This document shows positions 37,347-49,790 of a stretch of DNA of 64,000 nucleotides, in pieces (the first letter of the stretch is position 1; each line of letters opens with the position of its first letter). Source of the DNA: Symbiodinium natans (lineage: Eukaryota > Sar > Dinophyceae > Suessiales > Symbiodiniaceae); assembly GCA_905221605.1 (NCBI GenBank), contig CAJNDS010000192.1, positions 1 through 64,000 of the forward strand. The letters run 5' to 3'. The position numbers were made by a program, and so were the translations under genes. The notes beneath the pieces were generated by a model. It saw nothing but the letters and a program-made list of their open reading frames with translations. It was not told where the DNA came from and searched no databases.

Positions 37347-37434
37347 GGCCCCACTAAAGGGAAGGGCGAAGAAGGCCACCCAACCAGGACGCGGGATGGC
37401 GGGTGCAGCGGGTGCACTCGACGCAAGACGGGCC

Positions 37435-37454
37435 GGGGGGGGGGGGGGGGGGGG
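37435..37454. repeat. Poly-G tract
   Basis: 20 consecutive G in C block copy 2. Copy 1 has a shorter run (15124-15134) at the same place, and copy 3 has lost it. Confidence 0.9.
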
Positions 37455-39552
37455 TTTCCTTCTCTTCAAAAAACCGTGGTCCTGGGAAACTGCAGCGAAG
37501 TTGAGTGTCCAACTAGTTCTCTTCCAAGCGGCGGGCTGCCCATCGGCGTTGGCTCACCAGAGCTTCGCAGTGATGGGATGCGCACGTTTCTGACTTAGAT
37601 GTAGCAGGAATCCAGCAGGAATGCTTCTTTCCACGTTCCAGCTTGCTTGTTTTTATTGGTTGCCTGCCCACGCAGCTGTGAGAACATGCCGGACACGTTG
37701 ACGGACTAATGGTAAAGTCGTCTTGTTCTGATATTGAAGCTGCTGCCTGGTTTCGTGCTACTATTCTGCTGCGCGTTTTGAGATCAAAAGCGTTCACGGC
37801 GAGCAAGGCTCAACAGCAGTCCCAGCCGGCAGAGATGCTTTGATAAAGACAGTCCCCAACGGGAGCCCAAAGTCCAGCTCCGTCTCAAAATGGTGGAGCA
37901 GCGTTTAAAGGACAAGGACTAAGTGATCGGACCCTGAGCTGCAATTAAGGTGTTTTGAGTCACGAGCCGGTCGGGTTTTTGTCCAGAAGGCCATGCAACG
38001 ACTCGGTCGCTGCAGGATTGGTGCTCGGACGCTGCCGGCAGCACGCAGTCCGACCAGTTTCACATCGACAAGACGATGCCATGGCGCGACACCTCTCCAG
38101 ATTCATAAGACTCGCCCATCTTCATGAGATCCGCAAAGTTGGTACAAGATGTGTCTAGCGATGCACGTGCAAAACGTGAGAGGTGGCCGCGGCAGCTCGA
38201 AACTCCACTTCAAGGAGGGTCATCCCGGCCGTGCATTAAAGAGTTTTCACGCAGTGCAAACAGCAAACAGACGAGTTGGCTCCAGCCTACTTCCTCGTAG
38301 GAGCACTTCAGCCTTGAGCGAGCAGATCAGCCGGACTCCAGCAGCGGAAATGCGCAGGCGCACTTTTGAGCGCCTGCAAGTGGCTTTGCGCCCAACTGTT
38401 CAAGGAAGGTCATCCCGGCCATGCATTAAACAGTTTGGAATGCGCTGCGAACAGACTGAATGCCTCCGGCCAGGCTTATGTACTACTACTGAGGTTCCTC
38501 GGCGAAACTTCAAAGCTTGAGTGAGCAGAGCAGCGAGATTGCGCCAGTGAAAATACGCAGGCTCGCTTGAAAGCACCCTGCAAGCGGCTTCACGCCAACT
38601 GCCAGTGGCCTCGCTTGGGCCTTGGGTGTCTGAAATCATCGGTTCGATTCAATGACGGTTCTCGGCACGGGTCGAGACCACCTGCAGCAGGATTCGCTTT
38701 GGAAGCTGTTTGATGGTACCCAAACTTGGTGGTTCTTGTCACCAAACACCCATGTTGCAGAAAGGGCCCATGCGTCCTACTGGTGACACATGTACACGAG
38801 TCCCATGAAGCTGGAAAACAACAGCACCAATTTTGCTTCTTTTTTACCATATTGTTTTGCACTTGAGGCTTACATCTCAGACACCCGGATCCTAGCCAAC
38901 TCAAGGGAAAAGCAGTTAGGGATGGTTCGGAAGGGCTTTGGGTGTCTTGGTATTGCTTTCCTGGTTCGAAGGGCTCCTTGGAGAGCTTCCCATGAAGGTT
39001 TGGGGGGCTTCGAGGAGAGCCTTGGGATCCTCAGAACTTTGCTCTGCGATGCACCCAAGGACTTGTAGATTGGTGGAAAGTCCCGGATGGAAATCTACAG
39101 GCAGTCCACGCTCCTTCCTCCACCGGAAAACATGTGAAGTTGAAGACATGCTTCGCCCAAGGCTTCCGACAGTGTGTGCCTTGACCGGCTCTCCCTTAAC
39201 GGCCAGGCAGATCATGCACATCGGAGTCGAGCACCCACAAAAAAGGGCGCCACCGACCTGGGCTCGCTTCTTGGGCTTGGGGTCTAAAGAGGTTGGAGGG
39301 TTTGAATCTGACTCGGGTGCAGGGATTAAGGGTTTTAGGGCTCAGCATGAGACTCCCCGTACTACCCCCTCCCTACACTTCCTCCCCCCTTTCCGAAGCT
39401 TCTCTCGTACTTCTTCTTACAAACCTTCAATTTGGCGGGGGATCAGCACACTGCTTCCAGTTTGTTCTAAAACTGACGCTTTCCGCCATTCCACACTGAC
39501 TCCATGCCCCTTCCTCCTCAAATATGCAGCAGCTAGACAAAACACGTTTCGC

Positions 39553-39682
39553 TCAAGGCTTTCTAAGAGGGCGCCTTGACCAGGCACGGATGTCATCCGG
39601 CTTCTCCTTGACATCCAGGCAGATGAGGCCCACATCTTGGCAATCAGAAGAGCCAAAGGGCACCACCGACCTGGGTTTGCTT
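39553..39682 (-). CDS. Possible exon, C block copy 2 (VKEKP type)
   Basis: Near-identical copy of 17191-17320, with a partner at about 39160-39250 (MCMICLAVKGEP). Both neighbouring motifs keep the frame, which is weak support for coding. The function is unknown. Confidence 0.25.
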
Positions 39683-42334
39683 CTTGGGCTTACAGTTTGC
39701 AGGGCCTGAAAGGCGGGGTTTCGGATTTGGCATCGTACCTCCGAACAACCTCCCAGAACTTCCCCTGCCCCCTCCCCCCCGCCCGCCCCACAAAGGCTCC
39801 CCCGTTCCTTCGCAATCCCATGAATGCTGGGAGGTTCAGCAGAGGGTGGTTTGTGAAACAAGGGGCTGCTTTTCGGGGTACTTTCTGCAAAGAGCCTGGT
39901 TCGGGCGGTATCTTGGAGTCGACTCCAAAACTAAAAGAAGAAGACCCCCCCAAGCGGTGTTGCGTGCAATGCTGCGAGTCTTCGTTTCACCCCAAGGCCA
40001 AGGCACTTTAAGGCAAACTCGGTGTCCTTGCCACTCTTTCTCCAGCTGTCTGCACCTCGGAAGCTTATACATCTTGCTACAACCATGATGGCTAACATTC
40101 CTTCTGTGATTCGCCCCTAGAATCCTTAAAGGCTCTCATTGAGCCAAGCCGCAAGGCTTTCGGACTTAACCCGGTGGCACCTCCGGAGGTGAGCGACAAC
40201 GCGGGTCGATGACGGGATTCTCGTGAGGTCCCGCCTCCCCGTCGTCTGCAAAACATCTCCTCGGGGAGAATGGGCAGGTTCTGACTGGGGCTACAACTAC
40301 GAGCCGGTACATTTGCTGCGGGTTCTTCTGATCGTTCTAACAAACGGCCCGTCATAACATTTTAAGACGAGAACCCCATAAGCCCTGCAAAGCCTACGTG
40401 CTCACAGCCTTGGGCCCCTGAAGCAACCCTTCCCACCGGAAATGAAAAGAACAGGTGTTTGGCGCCCCGTCTCCTGGGATCATTCTCACAAACCCGGGAG
40501 GCGCCAGCGGCAAGGGCTGTGTCTGGCACCATACGACACTCGAAAGGCCATTCTGCATGCTCGTGCGGCATACTTACTTCATAATTGGCGGTATATGCCA
40601 AGTGCTAAGTAGGCTTATACAGAATTGAAACCAATGTGGTGGGGCGATAGTATAGGCCTGCAAGTAACCTTAGGTCACGGCGTGGTCCCGAAGCTACTCC
40701 GTGATGGTGTTGAAGCTACCAGTTTCTGGCCTCTCTTCACGTCGTTCCTTCTAGAGCTTCCATGTCTCTCTTCCAGTTGACTCTTGATAGCTGGTAAAAA
40801 TCACGGATGGATCCACAAGCACGGAAGTTGGAGGCTTCTTGGAAAAGCTTCATCGGATCTGCCTCCTACCTTGTCTAAGTGCCAGAAGCAGTTCCTCCCA
40901 AGCGCCGGAAGTCCGCCGGCATGAGTTGAGATCCCACTCGCATGGCAAGGCCTTTTGACAGGCACGGGGCACGTTCGCATTGAAAGTCTGTTGCTTGGGT
41001 GAGACATGAGACATGGTGAGACGTAATTGCAATAATAGCAGCCGGCTACTACCAACTGATTAAAGCCTAATCATGGAGGAGCATCTCCCAGAGGTTTGGG
41101 AGATTCTGTGGGGCGGGTTTGTTCGGAGCCCTTGCACGATGCGAAGCGAGCCGGGAGACCGCATCCCCGAGGGAAAAGGAAATGTCCCACCCACACCCCG
41201 AATTGTCGGGGCTGCGGTCTCCCCTTGTGTTTTTTGTTTCAACAGCTTCGGGCTCCGAAGCCAAACCCACCCTGCCAGGCCCACCGTGGCCTCTGCGGGG
41301 GCCTCTTCTTGGATCAAGGCTACGCGAATCGGATCTTTATACAGGCTGCTTCTCGAAAAACGACAACAGCGTCTGGCGTGCAAGAAAAGCCTAAACCTGC
41401 AAACCCTAAACACCCTACGCCTACGTATAATTTCAAGCCTAAAGACCCTATAAAACACAACTTTGTGGGAGGCCCTTTCTGGAGCTGAGGCCTCAGGGTG
41501 GTCTTTGGCCTCTCTTCGGAGGGCCTTAAGGATCAAATTTGCGAGGGCTGTGGGCATTCGCCGTGTCTTGGCTTAATATTGGTTCTATAGGTTTATCCTT
41601 ATAAAACCCTCTGAAGAAAACTCCTGAAGTACGATACTCTTCAGCACAGAAGATCCTTTCTATAGATTGTTCCACACCAGGACCTTTGGCAATCTTGGAA
41701 AGCCCACGAAGCTCCTAGCGCTGCGGACGGAGCTTCAGATCTGTCATGGTGCGATCCCGGAAGGCAGCGGCGACTGCCTACATCTTCGAGAACATGTGGC
41801 ATGGGGAAAATCCAGCCATACCTATATATCAGACCGCTTTCGTAAAGTCCTGAAGGGGCGTTCTGGCTTAGATGCGGGTGCGTGGATCGCGGTTTCTACC
41901 ATGATGGGCGCAGATCGAAGCTGTAAGAATGCAAAGAGTGGTGCTGTCAATACAACATTCGATATATTGCAATCGTCTTCAGACTACTCGCCATCGCTAT
42001 TCATCTGGACGGCTAATACTGCCAAACATCACCTTGATATTGGGAACGAGAAGGAATGAGAAGGAGAATGCTAACTGTCTCTGGACATGCATCTGGGCCA
42101 GCAACCTGGGTCTGGGTGTTTCAGCAGAAGCTGTTCTAGATCATCGCCCCGGCTTGGATTCCATGATACAATATATACGAGCCCAAGAAGAGCACGTTGT
42201 TTAGAACAAGCCCGGCAAGGAAGCTGCAAAGCTGCTGGAGGGCTGTCTAGGAGTCTACAGTAAACAACAAGCTGAAGGGGTTGACAGGGAATATCATGGA
42301 ATGGGCCCTCTTCCCGAACCCCAGCTTTCCTGAC

Positions 42335-42418
42335 CTCCACGCCGGTGTCGCTGAGGGAATTCTTGTGGAGCCAGAGCTCCGTGAGCGCGTTGTTGTCACG
42401 CAGGGCATGGACCAATGC
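42335..42418 (-). CDS. Single LRR exon (28 codons)
   Basis: An 84-nt phase-0 exon with acceptor ctggag^GCA and donor GAG^GTCAGG. It encodes ALVHALRDNNA followed by LTELWLHKNSLSDTGVE. It is the unit 2 counterpart of 20111-20194; the two share the C-terminal nine residues and the GT donor, but differ strongly in the strand. It is a distal LRR of the gene headed at 55003-56949. Confidence 0.72.
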
Positions 42419-43414
42419 CTCCAGCGTGACAGTCGCTGCGGAAGCGCAGGAGGAGTATTGGAATTGCGACAGTACTTCAGTGGACAAGATCTTACATTTT
42501 CGATCCTTAAGGGGGGCCAACCCCGCACTTGTGACCATGAAATCTTCTCACTTGTGATAATCTACATACAGAGGAAAGGAGGTTGAAAGTTCATGGCCGT
42601 AAGAAACTATATGTATTGCAAGTTCTATATGCTTGGCGCAGGACGAGTATTGGAATTGTGAAAGTACTTCAATGGGCAAGATCTGATATTTTTGATCCTT
42701 AAGGGGGTTGTCGCTGCGAAGCAAGGGTATTGCAGACAGCTTAGGGGTTGTCGGACAAGAAAAAGTATTGCAGATATCTTGGTGTTCTAATTGTGGATCT
42801 CTTACGGGGTTGCCGGTGCTGCAATCAACAGCATATCCTGAAGCCGAGTGTGGTGTAGGTATGTGAATGCAGCTTGCAGCTATCTCAAGTGTTTCCAGTC
42901 ACGAAAACAAACGCACTGTGGCGAGTTCCCTCCACCACCGAGAACAGCAGCCAGCCACCGAAGCCCATCTTCATGAAATGGGAGAAAAGGTGACCTTCTT
43001 GAAAAGCAGGTTTATGGGCCACTTCAGCGTGTTTCAGACATAGTGGCGGCATGTGGCAGACCTTTCGGACATTGAAGGTTCCATGTCCCGGGTATCGCTG
43101 GTGCCGCGGCGAGACCATAATGTTTCTAGAATCCCCCGTGAGCTAAATGGCGGATCGTTTGATATTGTTTGCACGTTGCTGTGCGGAGGTGGACGAGTCT
43201 GCGGGCTTGCGCTTGCAAAACAATCAGGCTCTCTTAGCATGAGGTGATTGGACTGCAGCATCTCGAATTTGCGGTGCAGCGCATGGCTCCATCTGCCAGA
43301 ATAGGATTCCTCACGTGCTGGCGCTGACTCTCAGCATCTGAGAGTTTGACAAGGCCTCCGAAGTTTGTAGAACAAACTTGTACGCCGTTCTTTCTGGGAG
43401 ATGAGCCTAGACCT

Positions 43415-43780
43415 CCTCCTGAAACCATTAGCCCCATTGAGAAGCCGCCACAACTGAGACGGAGGATGAGCATGGCTGGTGCCGTGGTGGGTGCCTGAGC
43501 GCGTCGGAGTTCAGGGGCCCTGGGCTTGGTAAGTTTCCTGGGCCCGGCTGCCGGGCTCAGAAACCAAAAGTCGTCAAAAGACGAAAACAGAATGACAACG
43601 CAACACCACGAGCATGAATGGGGGGCGGGCGGAACAGTGCACCACTACAGGAAGGACACGGACCATGGAGCAACCTGCCTCCACCATCCCTGACGAGGGG
43701 AAACGATTTAGATACGTCTTGGAGGCCAGCAGCGTTTTCAAGAGTTGCCCTTGGGTCTTTGAAAAGGGAGTGAAGCAATT
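43415..43780. repeat. REP-1 copy
   Basis: Copy in sub-unit S3 with an intact gcccggctgccgggc core at about 43540. Confidence 0.7.
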
Positions 43781-45140
43781 TCTTGTCGTTAAGATCTGTC
43801 TACAGGGCACAGACCTAAGCCCAGGCTTCCCAACCCCCTCCTGCGCTGCTTTTGCCAACAGAAAGCACGGCCCTCCTCTCCCCGACTCTCGCACCCTGGG
43901 TCCTGCCAACTCTTGAAGCCTCTAACCCCATTCTTGGAAACTGCCAGAACTGAGATGTGCAGCTGGAAGGTGCTCGGCATCGGTTTCGTGCTGGAGCGCA
44001 TCATGAGTTTCGTTAGGACTGGCATGGGCTTGACGGTGTGAGTTCGGGCACTGGGCTTGGCCTATCTTGCCTCGGCTCAGAAGACCGAAATCACCAAGCG
44101 ACAAAAGCACAACATCAAATTGAGACCAAGCCCCGCCTAGATTCCATTTGGAAGATCCGAGGTCTGTATCGGTGCTACTTAACTTCAGTACTCCAGTACT
44201 GTCTATGCGGAAAGCTGATATCTACCTCTACAGCCGGCAGGGCTTCACAGAACGCGCTCCCTTCAGCAGCCTTCTGTGACATCGCACAGCGGCCCAGCCT
44301 GGGCTCCAGAGTCTCCGATGGCGTTATCCGACAGCTGCAGCTCCTTCGACGGGAGGAGACTGTAGGAATTGCGAACTTGCGGCATGAAAGCTCAGAAAAG
44401 TCGCGGCCGCAGGGCGATTTTGAGGTTTGCTGCTACCCTGAGAAGGCTTCAGAGCTTTAGGGTGATTCAGATCGAGGCTTCTGGGCAGATATCCAGAGAA
44501 CTGCACCGCCTTGCGTTGTTTCATGAAGTCAACACACGTGATGGCTGTGCACAAGCTGCCATCCTTGCGAGACCCCATGCATTGCAACGCGTGCATCCGT
44601 CGGTAAGTGCACGAGCTTGCCACGTCAAGCTTCAAACCAAGCAGGCTTGGCACTTGAAATCGGATACCCGGATACTTGGATCCATGGATTGATATGGCAC
44701 ACTACAATTTTGTGCTGCCCTCCGCGTTTTCGGCACTCCGCCCCCTTCCTGTCCCACCCTAAACGCAATCAAAACCAAGGGTGGCTTCGGGGAAGTGCCT
44801 CAACTGGAAGGTCCTTATTGGACCCTCAGCCCTAAAGACCCTGAACATCCCCAAGCCCGAAACCGATGAGGATTGCGAAAGAGGCTCCCAGATCCCTTCA
44901 AACTTTGGGGGGGAGATTCCTTCAACTCGCGGCTTAAGGTTCAGGGCGTTAATAGGCTTTAGGAGGCTGAGGGATCCTACTGTGATTAAAGGACTATTCC
45001 TTGCGAGGTTTAGGGCTGCCCTCCACATTTGATCAGTAAAACCCTAAAATAATGACCACGTCCGCTTGCTGCTCGCAAGCAGAGCTCCCCCGGCGACCTT
45101 TAAATTACAAACTTTCCGGCGGAGACTGGCGACTGGCGTC

Positions 45141-45683
45141 CTCGATGTTCGGGAGAGCTTTCAGCGCGTCTCCCAGGGCCTCTGCACACGAGGAAGCTTG
45201 GGGAGACGAGGCCCAAGCTAAGCAAAACTTGTGCCAAGCGGGTCTTGGAAGTTGGGAGGGCCATGTCCCGGACTTTGACTCGTCACAGTCCGAGGCTCTC
45301 AGAAAAACTCTGCGTGGAAGGCTTTTTTTGCCCACTTGCGACGGAACAGGCAGTGCACCTGCACCGAACAAATCCCAACTTGATCAACTCCAGGCCTGCG
45401 CCCCCGCATCGCCGAAGCCGTTGTTGCCCAGGCTTAGTTCTCGTAGGTCCTTGTGGCCTGCGAGGCCCTCGGCGATGGCCTGCATGGGGACAGGCCACGG
45501 GCAGAAGCACGCCTTCGGCCCTCATTCTGGCCATCACGTCGCCGGATGTCTGAAAACATCTTCAGGGCACCGACTCGACAACTTTCCCCCTCCCGAGGCC
45601 TGAAGGCCGCTGTCGCCGATGCGATTGCCGAAGAGGTACAGCAGCCGCAGCGAGGAGTGGCCACCCAGACCAGCTCCAAGGGC
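45141..45683 (-). CDS. LRR module L3
   Basis: Exon a is 45683-45600 (LRLLYLFGNRIGDSGLQ) and exon b is 45479-45396 (AIAEGLAGHKD, LRELSLGNNGFGDAGAQ), with a partial exon c from 45179 (ALGDALKALPNIED). Donors are CAG^GC and the a-b intron is 120 bp. The module sits 5' of the GC-rich minisatellite at 46255-46560. Confidence 0.75.
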
Positions 45684-46254
45684 CTGCGCAGACCACCGAA
45701 CGTACAGGACTCTTTGTTTTCATTTGGAAACGGTGCAGATATCATGGGCTGGCCGGGCAAGTACCCTTATCCGGGGATTCTATAGGATAGCCAAGTTCTG
45801 TTTCCTAGGCTTGGCGGCACGTCGTTGTAGAACCCTCCCAGAAAGTGGGAAAGTCCTTGCTGAAACCCAAGGCATATCCTCCTCGCAGGGTCTCCCCCCG
45901 TGCCTTGGACACTTAACGTCTATTCTGCGCGTGCTCTTTGTTTTCGCAAACCTCTCTGGGATTGGGTTCTCGTTTGGCGCTTCAACGCGGAAGGCGTTCT
46001 ATCGGATCGCATTCTGGCGAAAGAGGCCACGAAGTGGAGACGGTCAACGGAGGACGGTGGGATGACGGAATGAATTTTGACGGGAGGCCACGGAGACGAC
46101 ACGGTCAAGGGAGGGGGGTCGGAACATTTTGCTGGGAGAGGGGCGTGGCGGACCATGCATGGATGGGGGGGAGCGCGGACGGGGAGCATTCGGTCGATGG
46201 GCAGGAGAGTCACACACGGACAAGACATGACAAGACGATGGGGTAGTCACCTAA

Positions 46255-46560
46255 CGCCCTCCCCCCCCGCCCTCCGCGCCCTCCGCCTCCGCGCCCTCCG
46301 CGCCCTCTGCGCCCTCCGCGCCCTCCGCGCCCTCCGCGCCCTCTGCGCCCTCCGCGCCCTCCGCGCCCTCCGCGCCCTCCGCGCCCTCCACGCCCTCCGC
46401 GCGCTCCGCGCCCTCCGCGCCCTCCGCGCCCTCCGCGCAATCCCCGCCCTCCGCGCCCGCGCCTTCCGCACCTCCGCACCCCGCCTCCGCGATCCGCGCC
46501 CTCCGCGTTCCGCGTCCTGTGCGCCCTCCGCGCCTCCGCGCCCTCCGCGGTGCATTACGT
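46255..46560. repeat. (CGCCCTCCG)n minisatellite
   Basis: About 300 bp of a 9-bp unit, cgccctccg, with ctcc/ctct variants. All frames are open because of the repeat. It sits between LRR sub-units S3 and S4. Confidence 0.9.
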
Positions 46561-47779
46561 CAATTTCTGCTATTCTGCGGGTGTTTCCTTTGTAAAGTAT
46601 TTGTTTACAAGCCACGCACGTGCAGCATAGCCTTTAAGTGTCCATCTTACGGTCTCCCCCCCCCTCCCCCCCTCCCCCCCTCCTCCGCGGGCTCGCGCAT
46701 GCAGGCCAACAAAGGGGCGTAGAGCACCGACATTTTTCTATTCGCATAATATACATACAGAGGAAAGGGGGTTGAAAGTTCACGCCGTAAGAAACTATAT
46801 GTATTGCAAGTTATGCTTGGCGCAGGACGAGTATTGGAATTGTGAAAGTACTTCAGTGGACAAGATCTTATATTTTCGATCCTTAAGGGGGTTGTCGGTG
46901 AAGCAAGGGTGTGGCAGATAGCCTCGCCTCCTAGGGGGTTGTCGGACAAGAAAGGGTATTGCAGATATCTTGGTGTTCTAATTGTCGATCTCTCACGGGG
47001 TTGCCGGTGCTGCAATCAACAGCATATCCGGGAGCCGAGTGTGGTGTAGGTATGTGAATGCGGCTTGCAGCTATCTCAAGTCTTTCAAGATGCAGTCACG
47101 TCAAAAACAAACGCACTTTGGCGAGTCCCCCCCACCCCAAGAACGGCAGCCAGCCACCGAAGCCCATCTTCATCAAATGGGAGAGGAGTGAAGAAGAGGT
47201 GACCTTGAAAAGCAGGTTTATGGGCCACTTCAGGGAATTGCAGTCATAGTCGCGGCATGTGGCAAACATTTCGGACATTGAAGGTTCCATGTTTCGGGTA
47301 TCGCTGGTGCCGCGGCGAGACCATAATGTTTCTATAATCTCCCGTGAGCAAAGTGGCGGATCGTTTCATATCTTTTGCACGTTGCTGTGTGGCAGTGGAC
47401 GAGTCTTCGCGCTTGCGCTTGCAAAACAATCCTGATGAAGGGTCTTTTACAGAACTGTCTGGCTGCCAACGCCTCAGCAAGTTCTCCTGCGAGCCTGCAT
47501 GATTCGTTGCAAGGCTTTCCCCCGCCTCCTCTGCACCATCAAAAATGACACTCAGGAGCCCCCAGACATGAGTTTGTCGCCCATGTGGCGCTGTCTCCCG
47601 AGGACAAAAACTCGCTTGAGCACTGACTAGCGCCAGCCCTTTGGATGTTTCAGGCGCTCTGAGCATGAGGTGATTGTCGTGAGAATGTCGAAAGTGCGGC
47701 TTGCAACATTTTCGAATTTGCAGTGTGCTTGGGTCCATCTGCCAACAAAGATTTTCTTCACGTATTGGTGCTGACTCAC

Positions 47780-48090
47780 GATGACAGGTCTGTCCTGTGC
47801 GTTTTGCTGCTTAGCACTGGCTGGTGCCGCGGAGGGTGCTTGAGCGCGTCGGATTTCGGGGGCCCTGGGCTTGGGCTCAGAAACCAAAAGATACCAAAGT
47901 CGCCAAAAGACGACAACACAATGACAACGCAACACCACGAGCATAAATGGGGTGGGGGGACGAACAGTGCACCAATACAGGAAGTGCACGGACCATGGAG
48001 CAACCTGCCATACGATTTAGAGACGTCTTGGGGGCCAGCAGCGTTTTCAAGTTGTACATTACTTGGGTCATTGAAAAGGGAGTGAAGCGG
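47780..48090. repeat. REP-1 copy
   Basis: Copy in sub-unit S4. The hairpin core is deleted (the text passes straight from ggccctgggcttg to ggctcagaaacc), while both flanks remain. Confidence 0.7.
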
Positions 48091-49102
48091 TCTCCCCGAC
48101 TCTCTGACCTTGGGGCCTGCCAACTCTTGAAGCCCCTAACCCCATTTGGAAATTGCCAGAACTGAGATGTCTGGCTGGAAGGTGCTCGGCATCGGTTTCG
48201 TGCTGGAGCGCATCATGAGTTTCGTTAGGACTGGCGTAGGCTTGACAGTGTAGGTGTTCAAACACTGGGCTTGGTCTATCTTGCCTCGGCTCAAACAAAA
48301 GCACAACATCAAATGAGACCAAGTCCCCCGCCAGATTCGATTTGGAAGATCCGAGGTCTGTATCAATGCTACTTAACTTCAGTACTGTCTATGCGGAAAG
48401 CTGATGTCCGCCTCTACAGCCCGCAGGGCTTCACAAAACGGGCTCGCTTAAGAAGTCTTCTGTGATATATTTCCACAGCGGCCCAGCCTGGGCTCCAGCG
48501 TCTCCGATAGCGTTCTCGGCCAAGCTCAGCTCCTTCGCCGGTTTGGGCTCGTAGGAATGCGGACTTGCGGCATGCAAGCTCAGAGAAGAGGCGGCCGCAC
48601 GGCGATTTTGAGGCTTGCTGCTACCCTGGCTTCAGCTTTGAGGCAGATTCAGATCGAGGCTTCGGGGCAGATATCTCGCAATGCACCGCCTTGAGTTTTT
48701 TTAATGAAGTCAACAGACGTGATGACTATGCACAAGCTATGCCGCCATATCCTTCCAAGATGCCTTGCAAGCTGACCGACCGCGGTTAAAAACTATCGTT
48801 GTCGTTGTGATACACCATGCTTTGCACTGGAAGCTCCTTATGGGGCCCTCTTAGCCAGAAACCCTAACCATCCCGAAGCCCTAGGCAGCCCATGAACCCA
48901 CAGCTTCGACAGGCTCCAAGATCCCTTTCAAACTAGGGTTCAGGGCTTTATAGGGTTTGGAGGAATCCTACAACGATTTAAGGAATTTTCCTTGCTTAAT
49001 TGTTTTTGAACTACCCTTCACATTTGATCAGTCAAACCCGAATAGCATGCTCAAGCAGAGCTCCCCGGCGACCTTTACAAACTGGGACTGGCAACTGGCG
49101 TC

Positions 49103-49592
49103 CTCGATGTTCGGGAGAGCTTTCAGTGCGTCTCCCAGGGCCTCCACACACAAGGCAGCTTAGGGAGAGCGAGGCCCAAGCTAAGGGAAAACTTGCGCCA
49201 AACGGGTCTTGGAAGTTGGGAGGGCCATGTCCCGACTTTGACTTGTCACGGTCCGAGGCTCTCAGGAGGACTCCGGACTCCGCATGAAAAGGCTATTTTT
49301 TTGCCCACTTGAAACGGAACAGGCAGTGCGCCTGCACCAAGGAAATCCCAACTTGATCAACTCCAGGCCTGCGTCCCCACATCGCCGAAGCCGTTGTTGC
49401 TCAGGCTGAGGTCCCGCAGGCCCTTGTGGTCTGCGAGGCCCTCGGCAATGGCCTGCGCAAACTTGCCGTCACACAGCCGGATGTCCAAAACTTTCCCCGT
49501 CCCAAGGCCTGGAGGCCGCTGTCACCGATGCGATTGCCGAACAGCCACAGCAGCCGCAGCGAGGAGTGGCCACCCAGACCAGCTCCAAGGGC
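49103..49592 (-). CDS. LRR module L4 with a 56-bp intron
   Basis: Exon a is 49592-49509 (LRLLWLFGNRIGDSGLQ) and exon b is 49452-49369 (AIAEGLADHKG, LRDLSLSNNGFGDVGTQ), with a partial exon c from 49141 (ALGDALKALPNIED). The a-b intron is only 56 bp because its middle is deleted relative to the 118-132 bp introns of the other modules. The GC donor and cag acceptor are kept. Confidence 0.75.
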
Positions 49593-49790
49593 CTGCGCAG
49601 ACGACCGAATCTATGGACTCCTTGTCTTTTGGAAACGGTGCAGATATCATGGGCTGGCCGGGCAAGTACCCTTATCCGGGGATTCTGTAGGATAGCCAAG
49701 TTCTATTTCCTAGGCTTGGCGGCACGTAGTTGTAGAACCCTCCCACAAAGTGGGAAAGTCCTTGCTGAAACCCAAGGCATGTCCTCTTAA

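Larger units (their letters stand above)
36970..41560. repeat. C block, copy 2
   Basis: Same order as copy 1. It differs in carrying a perfect TTTAGGG tract at 37281-37346 and a 20-base poly-G at 37435-37454. The 18150-18600 region of copy 1 is shortened here (40440-40800). Confidence 0.75.
42530..45900. repeat. LRR sub-unit S3 (D, REP-1, E, LRR)
   Basis: Same order as S2: D (42555-43270), REP-1, E (43780-44600) and module L3. Confidence 0.65.
46735..49790. repeat. LRR sub-unit S4 (D, REP-1, E, LRR)
   Basis: Same order again: D (46735-47760), REP-1, E (48085-48800) and module L4. It follows directly after the minisatellite at 46255-46560. Confidence 0.65.

Noticed and set aside
46077-46615. 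172- and 122-codon frames over the GC minisatellite
   Set aside because: The 9-bp unit keeps every frame open (ALR or RRA repeats), and the flanks do not look coding.
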